A stretch of DNA of 64,000 nt from Toxorhynchites rutilus septentrionalis (lineage: Eukaryota > Arthropoda > Insecta > Diptera > Culicidae). This document shows positions 32,270 through 43,256 of this stretch, in pieces. The notes under the pieces were generated by a model that saw only the letters and a program-made list of their open reading frames with translations, searched no databases and was not told where the DNA came from. The stretch is from positions 309,821,258 through 309,885,257 of the forward strand of contig NC_073745.1 in the NCBI RefSeq assembly GCF_029784135.1, given 5' to 3'. The stretch's first letter is position 1. Each line of letters starts with the position of its first letter. Made by a program: the position numbers and the translations under genes.

Positions 32270-33558
32270 AGGGGCGAACACGAAATTATTGCGACACCGA
32301 AAATGTCATGCCAATTTTCTTATAATGTTTAGAATCAAACCAAAATTTTAGGGTAGTTTTATACATATATTTACTTCAAAAATCAAAAGAAAAGTTAATC
32401 GATGGAGCCTTGAGTGTAAAATTGAACGCATTTTCGCTTGATGCCCTGCATCAAAGTCTTTACAGTGTCATCCGGTACCAGTTTCTCAGTTTTTTTCCCA
32501 TTTTCTTAACATGTCCCTCTCGTCTTTGACTTCTTGCTCTTCCGAAGTTCCCGCTTCATTATCGCCCAGTACTGCTCCACCGGGCGCAGCTCCGGACAGT
32601 TTAGCGGGTTCATGTCCTTTGGAACAAAATGGACAGAATTGGCCTCATACTACTCCAGGACACTTTTAGAATAGTGGCATGATGCCAAATCTGGCCAAAA
32701 TAGCGGAGCTTCGTCGTGCTGTTGTAAGAACGGCAAAAGGCGCTTCTCGAGGCACTCAGATTTGTAGATCTCGCCATTTACTGTGCCCTTTGTCACGAAA
32801 GGCTTACTCCTCAGTCCGCAAGAGCAGATGGCCTGCCAAACGAGATATTTGGAGGCGAACTTCGACATTTTCTTCTTCTTAAATTTGTCGTCCACATCGA
32901 ACTTGCTCTTGCCGGTGAAAAACTCCAACCCTGGAATTTGCTTAAAATCGGCTCTTATATACGTTTATTCGTCCATCACACAGCAGCCATATTTTGTCAG
33001 CATCTTCTCGTAGAGCTTCCGTGCCCGAGTTTTAGCCGTCGATTGTTGTCGCTCATCGCGGTTTGGGAAGTTCTGTACCTTGTATGTATGTAGTCCAGCT
33101 CTCTACTTTACATTCTGGACGTAGCTCTGCGACATGCCGATCTTTTTAACCAAATCACGGCTTGAGACGTTGGGATTTGCTTTAATCATCCGCTTCACCT
33201 TTCCCTCCGTCTTTTTGTTCTCCGGTCCCGGTTTTCTTCCAGCTCCTTTGCCGTGGTCCAACGTCAACTGCTCCTGGAACCTCTTCAACACTGGAGACGG
33301 TTGAATGGTAATGTTCAACATTTTCGCAACTGCCGGTGCGACAAGTCAGGAAATTCCAGGTGTTTGGAAAGAATTTGTTCTCTCGACTCGCGTTGGTTCA
33401 CCTCCATTTTCGTTGAATCGAAAAACACGACTTCGAGTTTGACAGCATGTAGACAATACACATCAATGAGAAAGTGTGCAAAATTTGGTTGATTTTTACC
33501 CAATGGTAAAAAAGTTATGCCCTGTTGAATGTGTTTCAATAATTTCGTGTTCGCCCTT
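32270..33558 (-). mobile_element. DD37E element, diverged copy (about 1.29 kb)
   Basis: Inverted ends AGGGGCGAACACGAAATTAT and AAGGGCGAACACGAAATTAT, with TA at 32268-32269 and 33559-33560. The terminal sequence differs from the other two DD37E elements, so it is a separate family in the same group. It carries a decayed transposase on the minus strand. Confidence 0.92.
32510..33407 (-). pseudogene. DD37E transposase, diverged and decayed
   Basis: Minus-strand pieces start at ATG 33407 with EFPDLSHRQLRKC (first HTH), then VLKRFQEQLTLDHGKGAGRK, NVSSRDLVKKIGMSQSYVQN (second HTH). After a gap come MEFFTGKSKFDVDDKF, KFASKYLVWQAICSCG, TKGTVNGEIYKSECLEKRLL, FWPDLASCHYSKSVLE (second Asp), a stop, and a PELRPVEQYWAIM motif with the catalytic Glu. 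The spacing between that Asp and Glu matches DD37E. There are several frameshifts and stops, and the first catalytic region is damaged. Confidence 0.88.
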
Positions 33559-34435
33559 TAGTACAGGATATAGTAGTGGAATAACAAAATTAGTGAATTT
33601 TAATAACATTTTGGAAGTGAAATACTTAAAAGTTAATAATTTTTAATGCGTTATTATTAATTTTATCCTAAAAATTTATATTAAACTAAATTTTTTCTAT
33701 CAATTAAAATGAAGTTCTTTAACCTCTTCACAATTTGTTCTTTGACGCACAACTTCTATCTTTCTTAATTTGGCTGCAATATCGATATAAACAATTCCTG
33801 GTAAAAATTCAAGCAAAATCTTCAAAAATCACGATTTTTACCCCACTGTACATGTAATAGCCACTTAAACTTCACCTTAATGTTGAAAGGTTACATTTCT
33901 TCATAAAAGAAGCCATATTAGAAATATAAAAAAAATATTTTTTTCCAAACTCAATATAATCGAGTCGAAAAAAAAATGTATATAATCGAATCACATATAA
34001 TCGAGTCCGACCTGTACTGTATTCTATTAGTCAAATCATTTCATTTGATACCAATATTGAGGGGATTGCAAAAAATACATAGTCGACCATTTTGTGGCGG
34101 CGACTTTTTCGAATTTATGTTGTTCATAGTGTAGTGTATTCTCCAAATCAAGCCATTCAGCCATTTTTTTGCGGCGGCCAAATTGAATTTTTCAAGATCA
34201 TGGAATACGCAGTTTTATAATGATAGTAGAATTAAATTTACGTTCCTAATTTCAGATCAATCATTCAACTGGAACGGGGTCGATTTTCTATTAATGTGGG
34301 ACAACCCAACAAACATACATAGAAACTGGCCAAGCTGAATGAACCCATTCAAAAAGTAATTAGTTGTTTGGAGACTGCGGTCATCTTGAAATTGAATTTT
34401 TCATTATCTGCTATATTCTACTAGTCGAGAACTTT

Positions 34436-34735
34436 CTTTTGATACATTTTTGGGCATTTTTCATAAATAACTGCCTTTTCATTTGATACCCATATTGATG
34501 GGGTTCTGAGAAAATAGGTAATCCGCCATTTTGTAGTGGCCGTCATCTTAGATTTGCATTTTTCATAAATAACTGTATTCTGCTAGTGAAGCCCTTTTAT
34601 TTGATACCCATATTGATGGGGTTCTGAGAACATATGAAATCCGCCATTTTGTAGTGGCCGCCATCTTGGATTTGCATTTTTCATAAATAACTGCATTTTA
34701 CTAGTCAAGCCTTTCTTTTGATACCCTTATTAGCT
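34436..34735 (+). repeat. 118-bp tandem repeat with YY1/Pho-like words
   Basis: TTTGATACCCATATTGATGG starts at about 34482, 34600 and (partly) 34717, period 117-118 bp. Units contain CCGCCATTTTGTAGTGGCCG and CATCTTGGATTTGCATTTTT. The monomer is also present at 41130-41290 and 45310-45440 in element B2. GCCGCCATCTTG resembles the YY1/Pleiohomeotic core, an observation by eye only. Confidence 0.8.
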
Positions 34736-35521
34736 ATTCAATATAGATTTATTATACAAATTATTCAAAATTTCCGAAAATCAAAAATAAAATACTCCGG
34801 ATAATCAAATCTCCGGATAATCGAGTCTCCGGATAATTGAGTCCGACCTGTACTCATAAAACAGGAAGTGGGTTATATCTATGGTATAACCGCAATGGTG
34901 ACGTAGGACTATCGTTGATTTAGTGATCATTTGTTTGAAGTTGAATCTGAATCCATTCTGAATGAAAGAATAAATGAATAGTTGGGGGACTTCGAAAACG
35001 AGAGCGTTACGTTGGAGGTACAAGGTTTTATGCATCCAATATTGGATATGAAAATATCCTACTGATGGGGCAGAATAATCTTCAGAAGCTTTCCTGCTAA
35101 TTGCACTTGATTGAAAAATAACAGAACCAAATGTATTTGGTCGCAGAAAAACAAAAAAAAAACATTAAAATAAACTCTTCCGCTTGAATGTAATTTTCAA
35201 ACCCAAGGGGAACTGGCAGATTGTTTTGTAGTAACGATGACATCTTTCTGGATTCTTCTCGATTCTTCTCAAAGTCCACCACCAGTGGTTAATGTTAACT
35301 TGATAACCACCTGTTAATTGCACTTGATTGAAAAATCACAAAACCAAATGTATTTAGTCGCAGTGTTATATGGTTAGAAAACATTTAAATAAACTCTTTC
35401 GCATGAATGTATTTTTCAATTCCCATGGGAACTGGCAGATTATTTTTCAGCAACGATAATATTCTTCCGGAATCTTCTCGATGCTGGATGGCATTTAAAC
35501 GAAAGAAGTTCCGTACGTATA

Positions 35522-35548
35522 TATGTGTGTGTGTGTGTGTATGTGTGT
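35522..35548 (+). repeat. (GT)n microsatellite
   Basis: Alternating GT tract inside family A copy 2. A related shorter tract lies at 37490-37508. Confidence 0.9.
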
Positions 35549-37548
35549 GGCCAGGTAATGAATCTCTTGATCCCTCACCATCCAGCTCGTCCAGCTCGTT
35601 CAACTCGTTCAGTAACGATGTTGTCTTGTCGATGTCCTCACGAAAAATGAATGCGTTTCACCACCAGAATATCGCTTATGTATGCTTTTTGTCCGTGATT
35701 GAATCGAGAGAAGGTGTGGTTTACGATAGCAATTTGGAAGGCAAACTAGAGGGGAATGAACTCTCTGAGTTTGAAACTTTCGGCGACTTTCGGCAATAAT
35801 CAATTGAAAATTATATAATTTTCGCGATGCGAAACATTTTCCGTTGAGCGCACATACAATATTGGATACGAAAATTTTCTACTGATGGGGAAGAATAATT
35901 TCAGAAGCTTTCCTGTTAATTGCCATTGATTGAAAAATCACAAAACCAAATGTATTTGGTTGCAGTGTCATATGGATAGAAAACATTAGAATAAAGGTGT
36001 AGTTTACGATGGTAATTTGAAAGGCAAACTAGAGGGGAATGAGCTCTCTGAGTTTGAAACATTCAGCGACTGAGCAATAATCGATTGAGAATTATGTTTT
36101 TCACGATGCGAAACATTTTCCGTTGCGCGCGCATCCAATATTGGAAACGAACATATCCTACTGATGGGGAAAAATCCTCTTCAGAACCTTTCCTGCCAAT
36201 CACACTTGATTGAAAAATCCCAAAACCAAATGTATTTGGTTGCAGTGTTATATGGATAGAAAACATTAAAATAAACTCTTTCGCATGAATGTATTTTTCA
36301 ATTCCCAGGGGAACTGGCAGATTATTTTTCAGCAACAATAACATCTTCCCAGATAATCTCCGATACTCGAAGCCCACCAGTGGTTAATGCTAACTCGATA
36401 AGCACCTGTTAATTGCACTTGATTGAAAAATCACAGGACCAAATGTATTTGATCGCAGTGTTATATATTAGAAAACATTTAAAAAAAACTCTTTCTCATG
36501 GATGTATTTTTCAATTCCCAGGGGAACTGGCAGATTATTTTTCAGCAACGATAATAATTTTCCGGAATCTTCTCGATGCTGGATGGCATTTAAACGGAAG
36601 AAGTTCCGCACGTATATATATATATGTGTGTTGTGGCGGCCGCTTCGATATCTCAAATAGAATCGTTTTTCGGTGCTGATAATTTCTCGGTCGTCTTCTC
36701 TTCTTCTGATGGTTCGGCTTTTCTGCGCTCCCTCACAGTTCCAAACAAACTGTATGTGTTTTAAGTCAGGTTAGGCCAGGTAATGAATCTCTTGATCCCT
36801 CGCCATCCAGCTCGTCCAGCTCGTTCAATAACGATGTTGCCTTGTCGATGTCGTCACGAAAAATGAATGCGTTTCACCACCAGAATATCGCTTAAGTATG
36901 CTTTTTGTGCGTGATTGAATCGAGAGAAGGTGTGGTTTACGATGGCAATTTGGAAGGCAAACTAGAGGGGAATGAACTCTCTGAGTTTGAAACTTTCGGC
37001 GACTGAACAATAATCAATTGAAAATTATATAATTTTCGCGATGCGAAACATTTTCCGTTGAGCGCGCATACAATATTGGATACGAAAATTTTCTACTGAT
37101 GGGGAAAAATAATTCCAGAAGCTTTCCTGTTAATTGCCATTGATTGAAAAATCACAAAACCAAATGTATTTGGTTGCAGTGTCATATGGATAGAAAACAT
37201 TAGAATAAACTCTTTCGCATCAATGTATTTTTCAATTCCCAGGGGAACTGGCAGATTATTTTTCAGCAACGATTAGATTTTTCCCGATTTTCCTCGATAC
37301 TCGAAGCCCACCAGTGGTTAATGTCACTCGATAACTACCTGTTAATGGCACTTAATTGAAAAATATTTGGTCGCAGTGTTACATGGATAAAAAACATAAA
37401 AATGAACTCTTTCGCATGAATGTATTTTTCAGTACCCAGGGGAACTGGCAGATTATTTTGCTGAATGGCATCCAAACGAAGAGTTCCGCGCGTGTATGTG
37501 TGTGTGTGGCGGCTGCTCCGATCTCTTCCCGGGGAACCATTTGCGGCG

Positions 37549-37629
37549 TCACTCTCCTCCTGATGGATTCCCTTCTGGCCTAAGGTGCACAAACAGGCTC
37601 TTGGTGACACCGTTCATTCGCGCTTTCAT
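37549..37629 (-). CDS. Conserved 26-codon micro-ORF of family A, copy 2
   Basis: Encodes the same peptide as 3637-3717 (begins MKARMNGVTK, ends NPSGGE) and lies at the same distance from the TATA/initiator pair. The nucleotide sequences differ at one position within it. Function unknown, translation unproven. Confidence 0.3.
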   Translation of the reverse strand: MKARMNGVTKSLFVHLRPEGNPSGGE

Positions 37630-37687
37630 GATAAACGAAGAGCTTCACCACAACAGCGACAACATGCTCCAATCGCTGTTCAATTAG

Positions 37688-37723
37688 AACTGAGTGGATT
37701 TCCGAGTGGCGCTCGCTTATATA
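37688..37723 (-). promoter_or_regulatory. TATA box plus initiator of family A, copy 2
   Basis: TATATAAG at 37716-37723 and TCAGTT at 37688-37693 on the minus strand, with the TATA start 32 bases upstream of the initiator A, exactly as in copy 1. Confidence 0.6.
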
Positions 37724-37971
37724 CCGATTGGTGTATTCAATAGCCTGTTTTGAAATCAATTTTAAGACTATTGAAACAAGCTTTTGAATCAAAAAGTAAC
37801 AAGTATATAACGCGTAGACATTTTATCTTTCGAATGAAGTGTTCATCATACCATTTCGTTCAGTTGTTTAGGAGCTATTAATGCTCAAAATCTCGGTCTC
37901 CGGCGTAACGCTTTCGTTTTCGAAACTTTGATTTTACACCCCGGTATAGAAATGAAAGACGTAGTCCTACG

Positions 37972-38045
37972 TCAAAAATGACGCAAGAAATGTTACATTG
38001 AGAAAGCGAACGTTAGAATCGTTAGTGCTATTGGAGAATAAGATG
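37972..38045 (+). mobile_element. 3' fragment of a Feilai-type SINE
   Basis: AAAAATGACGCAAGAAATGT then TACATTGAGAAAGCGA, ACGTTAGAATCGTTAGTGC. It matches the last quarter of the SINE and abuts the right end of family A. Confidence 0.65.
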
Positions 38046-40822
38046 GAGAGCACCGTATGAACAGTGTGTATCGACAATGAACTCCAGATTATTGTTTCTC
38101 CTTTCAAATCACAATCTCGCGCATCGTTGTGCAGTCGCCTGCCATGATTCCAGCAATGTCTTCAACAGCATGCGCATTGGATCTACACACGTGCTCTCCA
38201 GCCGGTGTTTTACCAGGATTGATGACAATAGCGTGATTATTATATCATCTTCTAGGACTTTCATGGTTTTTCCTAGGAGACTCGTTTTCGTAAAAAACAT
38301 AAAGTAATGCGATCATTACCGGAACATGTTTGATAGAATATTCATCTACAGTTGGTAACAATCGACGTTAGCAGAGTTCACATTACTCTATACCATGCTA
38401 TAGGTTCAAGAACAGGATTTAATGGTTATTGCATATGCATTCATGAATAACTAATAGTCCAGTACATATGCGCAGCAGTGCATTATATTATTCTCATGTT
38501 CCAGCTGACTGCGGCTTTCGCTAAAAATTCATCAATAAAAATATCCTTCAGACCACACAGCCGGTCAGCGGTTGTTGTTTTGTTACTTGCTCGTATGTTG
38601 GGCCAGGAGAGATGATTGACCGCCGTCGCCGTCAAAAGGTACGCATACGGGATCATAAATTTTGCCCTTTAATCAGCCTCGTGTCGAGTCACATTCGGTT
38701 GCACTTTTTTAATCACGTCCTGTATGCAAACAGAATAGCATTCGTCGTAAAGTCGTGAATACGCAGAAAATATTAATCTCAAAATAATTGAAACGATGCG
38801 ACTAAAATATTATACGGAATTGAAAATGTAATTACCTCACGAGCCTGAATGTGCATTTATATGGGAGAGTGCGTGGCGAGAAGTAAAAAAAATAATTTTA
38901 CAGACAAAGCCCTTTGTAATAAACCTCTAGTTTAGTGTCGTTTTACAGTTTGAAGTTTACCATTCTGTTCCCAAAATCCCTCGGAAGCAGTATTGAAATC
39001 TCCTTGAGGAACAAATCGGCAAAGGCATTAAGCGAGTTACATGTAAGAAGCGCACGCATTCGTCCTGTAAAAAAAAGGCTTCGTTAGCTTCGTTCATCGC
39101 TCGCTCTCTCTGTCTCACCTTTTTGTGTGTTCTACATATCAAATAAAACGACAGCAGCATCAAGCAGCGAGAAGCAAAAAAAAATCAACATCTGCTCCTT
39201 TTTACAAACATCAAACACATTGAACCTCATTTACACACTACGAAACAATGTGTGCCAGGAACGGCAACCGACAACCACTCGGCAATATTTCGGTGCCCTT
39301 CCCGGCTAGGGATGTTCAAATGTTCATACCTCGTGAATCAGTGTGGTCTCTTTTGCTTCTCAACAACATGATTATGTATAATACTATTGAATACATTTTA
39401 AAAGATAGAGTTAATCGAAGGAATGATCAATCAAATTACAAACATCCCCCAAAAATCTATGCATTAGCATCGTGGTAATCACGACATCCCTACTCGTCCG
39501 CTCACATCGTCGATTTAACCTCACACGCTAGAGAAAAGGAGAAACCGAAAAGGAGCATAAAAATTGTGTGCACTTGGAATTAAATTATGCTCGCACTATG
39601 CGCCGATCGGATCGGATCGGGAGGCAATGTGTAGCCACATGTTTACATACGGTTTTCGAATTACAGTTACGCATACACATTAAAAAGGTACACACTGGTG
39701 GGAAACCGACGGCGGGAAGTGGGAAGGACGCACGCGCGTCTACCCTACTGCATCGAGGATGTCCGAAACTAGGATCACGGTGTGATGTTCCGGGCAAATA
39801 GAGCTTGATTGCAAGTGTTGATTTTGGAATTTTATATTTTTTTGAGTAATGGTATTCTCCGGTTCATTTCAATGTAGAACCGTTATACTTATCAGTTATA
39901 CTTACAACAGATACCGATACTGCAGAGCAGTATCGGTATCTGTTGATAAAATTTATAGTTTCCAATCCCAAATTGTGATGCACCGCAGAGCATCGGGAAA
40001 CGATTACTCGCAGCGCAACGATAAAGCATGCAAACATTTACATTCCTACCTGATACGGTCCCACCATACACTCGGGAAAGAAGCAAAACTAATCGAAACA
40101 ATCACAACCCTTGGCAGGATAGCGACAGCTGCAGCTGCCATCCCAATTTAAAAGGACACCTTTCCACCGTTTCCACAGCGCACCTCGCCGAGATTCCTTT
40201 ACAGCCTGTCCTTCCTCGCTCTCTCCTGTTTCTGTGAAGTTTAAGGTTTCCTCGATGTATAAAGTTTTTTTTCCTGCTAGCATGATATTCACGTGCAGAA
40301 TTGCTTCTCGCAGGTATTGCACCAGACAGACAAATTGTCTTCTTTTCGGGTGCTCTTCGTTTCGGTGCTGTCTTACTCTTACCCATTTTCAATTGTGTCC
40401 ACTGCAAAGACTGTCGGTCTGCACCAGCCGGATGCCGGAGCATAAAGTCCTTGGGTTTTCTCGTCGCAGAACAATAAGCTCGGCCCAGGTTGGTTCTGGC
40501 TATCAGACACATTTGCTTAAGTTTTTCTTTTTTTTTCTCTACACGGCGAAAAAATGGTATGCTTTTGTTCGTAATTTTATGCGCAGGTAGTTGGAGTAAT
40601 TGAAAAAAAAACGTTAAAGATCGTTTCATGTGCAAACTTTAAGATAAAAAGTGAGAAGTGATGAAGAAGTGAAATCAGCTTGTCCGGTGGAAATCACAAT
40701 TACGATCTCTGGCAACTGTTTACCGACAGAAGTTGGTCAAATATGTTGCCTGGAAGGTGTTGGTTCTGTTAATTTCATTTCAATGTTGATCTTCAATTCA
40801 ATGTTGATCTTCATTCAGCGGA
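38046..40822. other. Little-repeated DNA, no gene supported
   Basis: ORFs of up to 177 codons (40102-40635, minus) overlap others on the plus strand and have no recognisable domain. The sequence has few of the repeats seen elsewhere. A perfect hairpin lies at 39905-39945. Confidence 0.4.
39905..39945. repeat. Perfect 19-bp hairpin, 3-nt loop
   Basis: CAACAGATACCGATACTGC (39905-39923), loop AGA, then its exact reverse complement (39927-39945). Confidence 0.93.
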
Positions 40823-41305
40823 TACAGGTCGGACTCGATTATCCGGAATATTGATTTTTTTTTTCACTCCGGATAATCGAATCATAAAAAAAAAACGAAT
40901 TTTCTCTTGGTAAGCGTAATTTTATTATGATTGGCATTTATGTATTGAACGGTTTTATCTAGCTTGGACTCGTTTGTACGTTTGTGTCTTTGTAACTTTG
41001 TCTGTAGCGCTGTACCACATTAATAGGAATTCAACCCCCTTCCTGTTGAGCGATTGATCTGAAATTTGGAACACATATTTATCTCTGGTGTCATTATAAA
41101 ACTGCGTATTCCATGATCTGGAAAATCCAAGATGGCGTCCGGTACAAAATGGCGGATTACATATTTTCTCAGAACCCCATCAATATGTATATCAAATGAA
41201 AAGGATTGACTAGTAGAACACAGTTATTTATCAAAAATGTAAATCCAAAATGGTCGCCACCACAAAATGGCGCCAAATATTATTTTTTTCAGAACCTCAT
41301 CAATA

Positions 41306-41813
41306 CAGGGAAACTTCGATATAACGTACCCTCGATATACCGTCACTCGATATAACGTACATTTTACTTCGATATAACGTACCCTCGTTATAACGTACCC
41401 TCGATATACCGTCACTCGATATAACGTACATTTTACCTCGATATAACGTACACGTTTCCAAAGTGTAAAGGAAAATTTTATTCAATATTTTTTTTCTGAT
41501 AGAACAATGAATTACCTGTATTGTGATGCTAAAACAAGTTTTGTACCTTCAATAAATCCCGAAATACAGCTGGTTTTGAGATTCCGGATTCTAAATGAAT
41601 CAAGCTTTAATCAACAGTACGAAGGAAAAAATCATGAGAAAGGCTGGCTTCGTCTTCTGATTGAAGTTATTCATTAACTTTACCAAAACAGCAACACAAT
41701 AATGTATTATAGACTACGTTTGTGAGTACTTTATTATGCTTCGATATAACGTACAATTCGATACAACGAACAATTTTGAAAGTGAAATGTACGTTATATC
41801 GAAGTTTACCTGT
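41306..41813. mobile_element. Tc1/mariner-type MITE with expanded left end (508 bp)
   Basis: Same family as 14402-14800. Ends CAGGGAAACTTCGATATAAC and CAGGTAAACTTCGATATAAC (inverted), TA at 41304-41305 and 41814-41815. The left 150 bp holds tandem copies of TCGATATAACGTAC and CCTCGATATACCGTCA not present in that number in the other copy, which accounts for most of the extra length. Confidence 0.92.
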
Positions 41814-41917
41814 ATAGGTATCAAATGAAAGTGCTCGACTAATAGAACATAGAAGATCATGCAAAATGCAAGATGGCCACAGTCCCCAAATAATTAAATA
41901 CAGGTCGGACTCGATTA

Positions 41918-43208
41918 AAGGGTGTGTCACATCAAATTGCATCACGGAAAAAACGCTGTAGAAATTTAATTTTTAGGAATTATATCTTCAGCTTTCGCTT
42001 ATAATCAGATAAGAGTGTATAGATCACGTTGGCCATGCTTCACTGTCAATTTTTCGTAAATTTGGAAAAATGTCGTCGAACGAAAAAGAGCGTCGTGAAT
42101 TAATCCTGTGCACTCATTTCGAGAATCCGGAGTTGTCACATCGGGACATCGGTAAGATGCTGGGAATCGTCCAATCCACGGTCAGCAGAGTACTAAAACG
42201 ATACTTCGAGAACCTAACCATCGACCGGAAGGTGAAGAACGGCAAAAATGGATGCTCCGTCAGTGAAAAAGATCACAAGCGCGTAGTTAAGCAGTTTAGA
42301 CGTGATCCGAGAAGTTCGGTCCGGGATGTCGCCAATAAGCTGAATTTGTCAAGTTCATTCGTCCAGCGGACCAAGCAGCGGGAGGGCCTGCGTACATACA
42401 AGGTTCGAAGGCTCCTAACCGCGACGAAAGGCAAAACATGGTGGGGAAGATGCGAGCCCGGAAGCTGTACACCGAAATGCTGACGAAGCCGCATTGCCTG
42501 GTAATGGACGACGAAACCTACGTCAAAGCGGACTTTCGTCAGCTGCCGGGCCTGTTGTTCTTCTCCGCAGAGGACAAATTCAGCGTTCCGGAGGAGATTC
42601 GCAAGCAGAAACTATCCAAGTTTGCCAAAAAGTACATGGTGTGGCAAGCGATCTGCTCTTGCGGAAAGCGGAGCGCCCCCTTCGTGATGACCGGCACGGT
42701 GAACGGGCAGGTTTACCTTAAGGAGTGCCTACAGAAGCGCTTACTACCACTATTGAAGCAGCACGAGGGCCCGACCATCTTCTGGCCGGATCTCGCTTCG
42801 TGCCACTATTCAAAGGACGTGTTGGAGTGGTACGAAGCCAACGGGGTCACCTTCGTGCCAAAGGAAATGAACCCGCCCAACGCGCCGGAGCTTCGCCCAA
42901 TAGAGAAATATTGGGCGATTATGAAGCAGGCCCTCCGGAAGAACCCAAAAGTTGTCAAATCGGAGGCGGACTTCAAGAGAAAATGGATTTCTGTTCAAAA
43001 AAAACTACAACCTGACGTTGACCTTATGGACGGGGTAAAGAGGAAGGTGCGAGCATACGGGCTTGGGCTCGAAGTATGAATAAAAAGAAAATGCCAAAAG
43101 TTGTTTAATAGTTTTTATTTTACAGTCTAAAATTTTCAAAAGGATCGGTCTACTGGGCGAATTTCTACAGCGTTTTTTCCGTGATGCAATTTGATGTGAC
43201 ACACCCTT
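41918..43208 (+). mobile_element. DD37E Tc1-mariner element, copy 2 (1291 bp)
   Basis: Inverted ends AAGGGTGTGTCACATCAAAT, TA at 41916-41917 and 43209-43210. It carries one transposase gene broken by a single-base deletion, and is highly similar to 29126-30423. Confidence 0.95.
42070..43079 (+). pseudogene. DD37E transposase, one frameshift
   Basis: The ATG at 42070 opens the two helix-turn-helix motifs (SHRDIGKMLGIVQSTVSRVL; VRDVANKLNLSSSFVQRTK). Near 42404 one base is missing compared with the copy at 29281-30271. The frame then passes into that of 42438-43079, which holds the catalytic domain: VMDDETYVKADF, FWPDLASCHYSKDVL and ELRPIEKYWAIM. Counting residues between the second Asp and the Glu gives 37. 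The C-terminus runs to GLGLEV and TGA at 43079. Apart from this one deletion the gene is full length (about 336 codons), so it died recently. Confidence 0.93.
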
Positions 43209-43256
43209 TATATATAGTCGACCATTTTTTTTTTTCAACAATTATTTTCAAATCCT

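Larger units (their letters stand above)
31868..34850. mobile_element. Element B1: pogo-like TIR element with nested insertions
   Basis: The left end has GGACTCGATTATCCGGAG (a 4-bp deletion relative to B2), with TA at 31866-31867. The right end has, inverted, CAGGTCGGACTCAATTATCC, with TA at 34851-34852. CTCCGGATAATCGA-type words recur as sub-terminal repeats. Inside are a DD37E element (32270-33558), a right end of another B-type element (ending CGAGTCCGACCTG at 34014), and a 118-bp tandem array (34436-34735). No B-type transposase is seen. TIR style and TA target suggest the pogo/Tigger or wider Tc1-mariner group. Confidence 0.75.
34857..37976 (-). repeat. Repeat family A, copy 2 (about 3.1 kb, internally duplicated)
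   Basis: The left end (GTGGGTTATATCTATGGTAT, GTGACGTAGGACTATCG) and right end (CCGGTATAGAAATGAAAGAC, GTAGTCCTACGTCA) match copy 1 at 3219-4055. The interior is expanded. A block with GATGGGG-AAGAATAAT, TTGATTGAAAAATCACAAAA, AATAAACTCTTTCGCATGAA and GGGGAACTGGCAGATTATTT recurs seven or more times. A longer block at about 35555-35960 is repeated at 36775-37195 with few changes. (GT)n lies at 35522-35548. The minus strand carries ORF pieces repeating NNLPVP-GIEKYIHAKEF. The promoter and 26-codon ORF of copy 1 are kept at the right end. Confidence 0.7.

Noticed and set aside
40102..40635. 177-codon ORF on the minus strand
   Set aside because: Low similarity to anything I recognise, overlapped by open frames on the other strand, and biased in composition.
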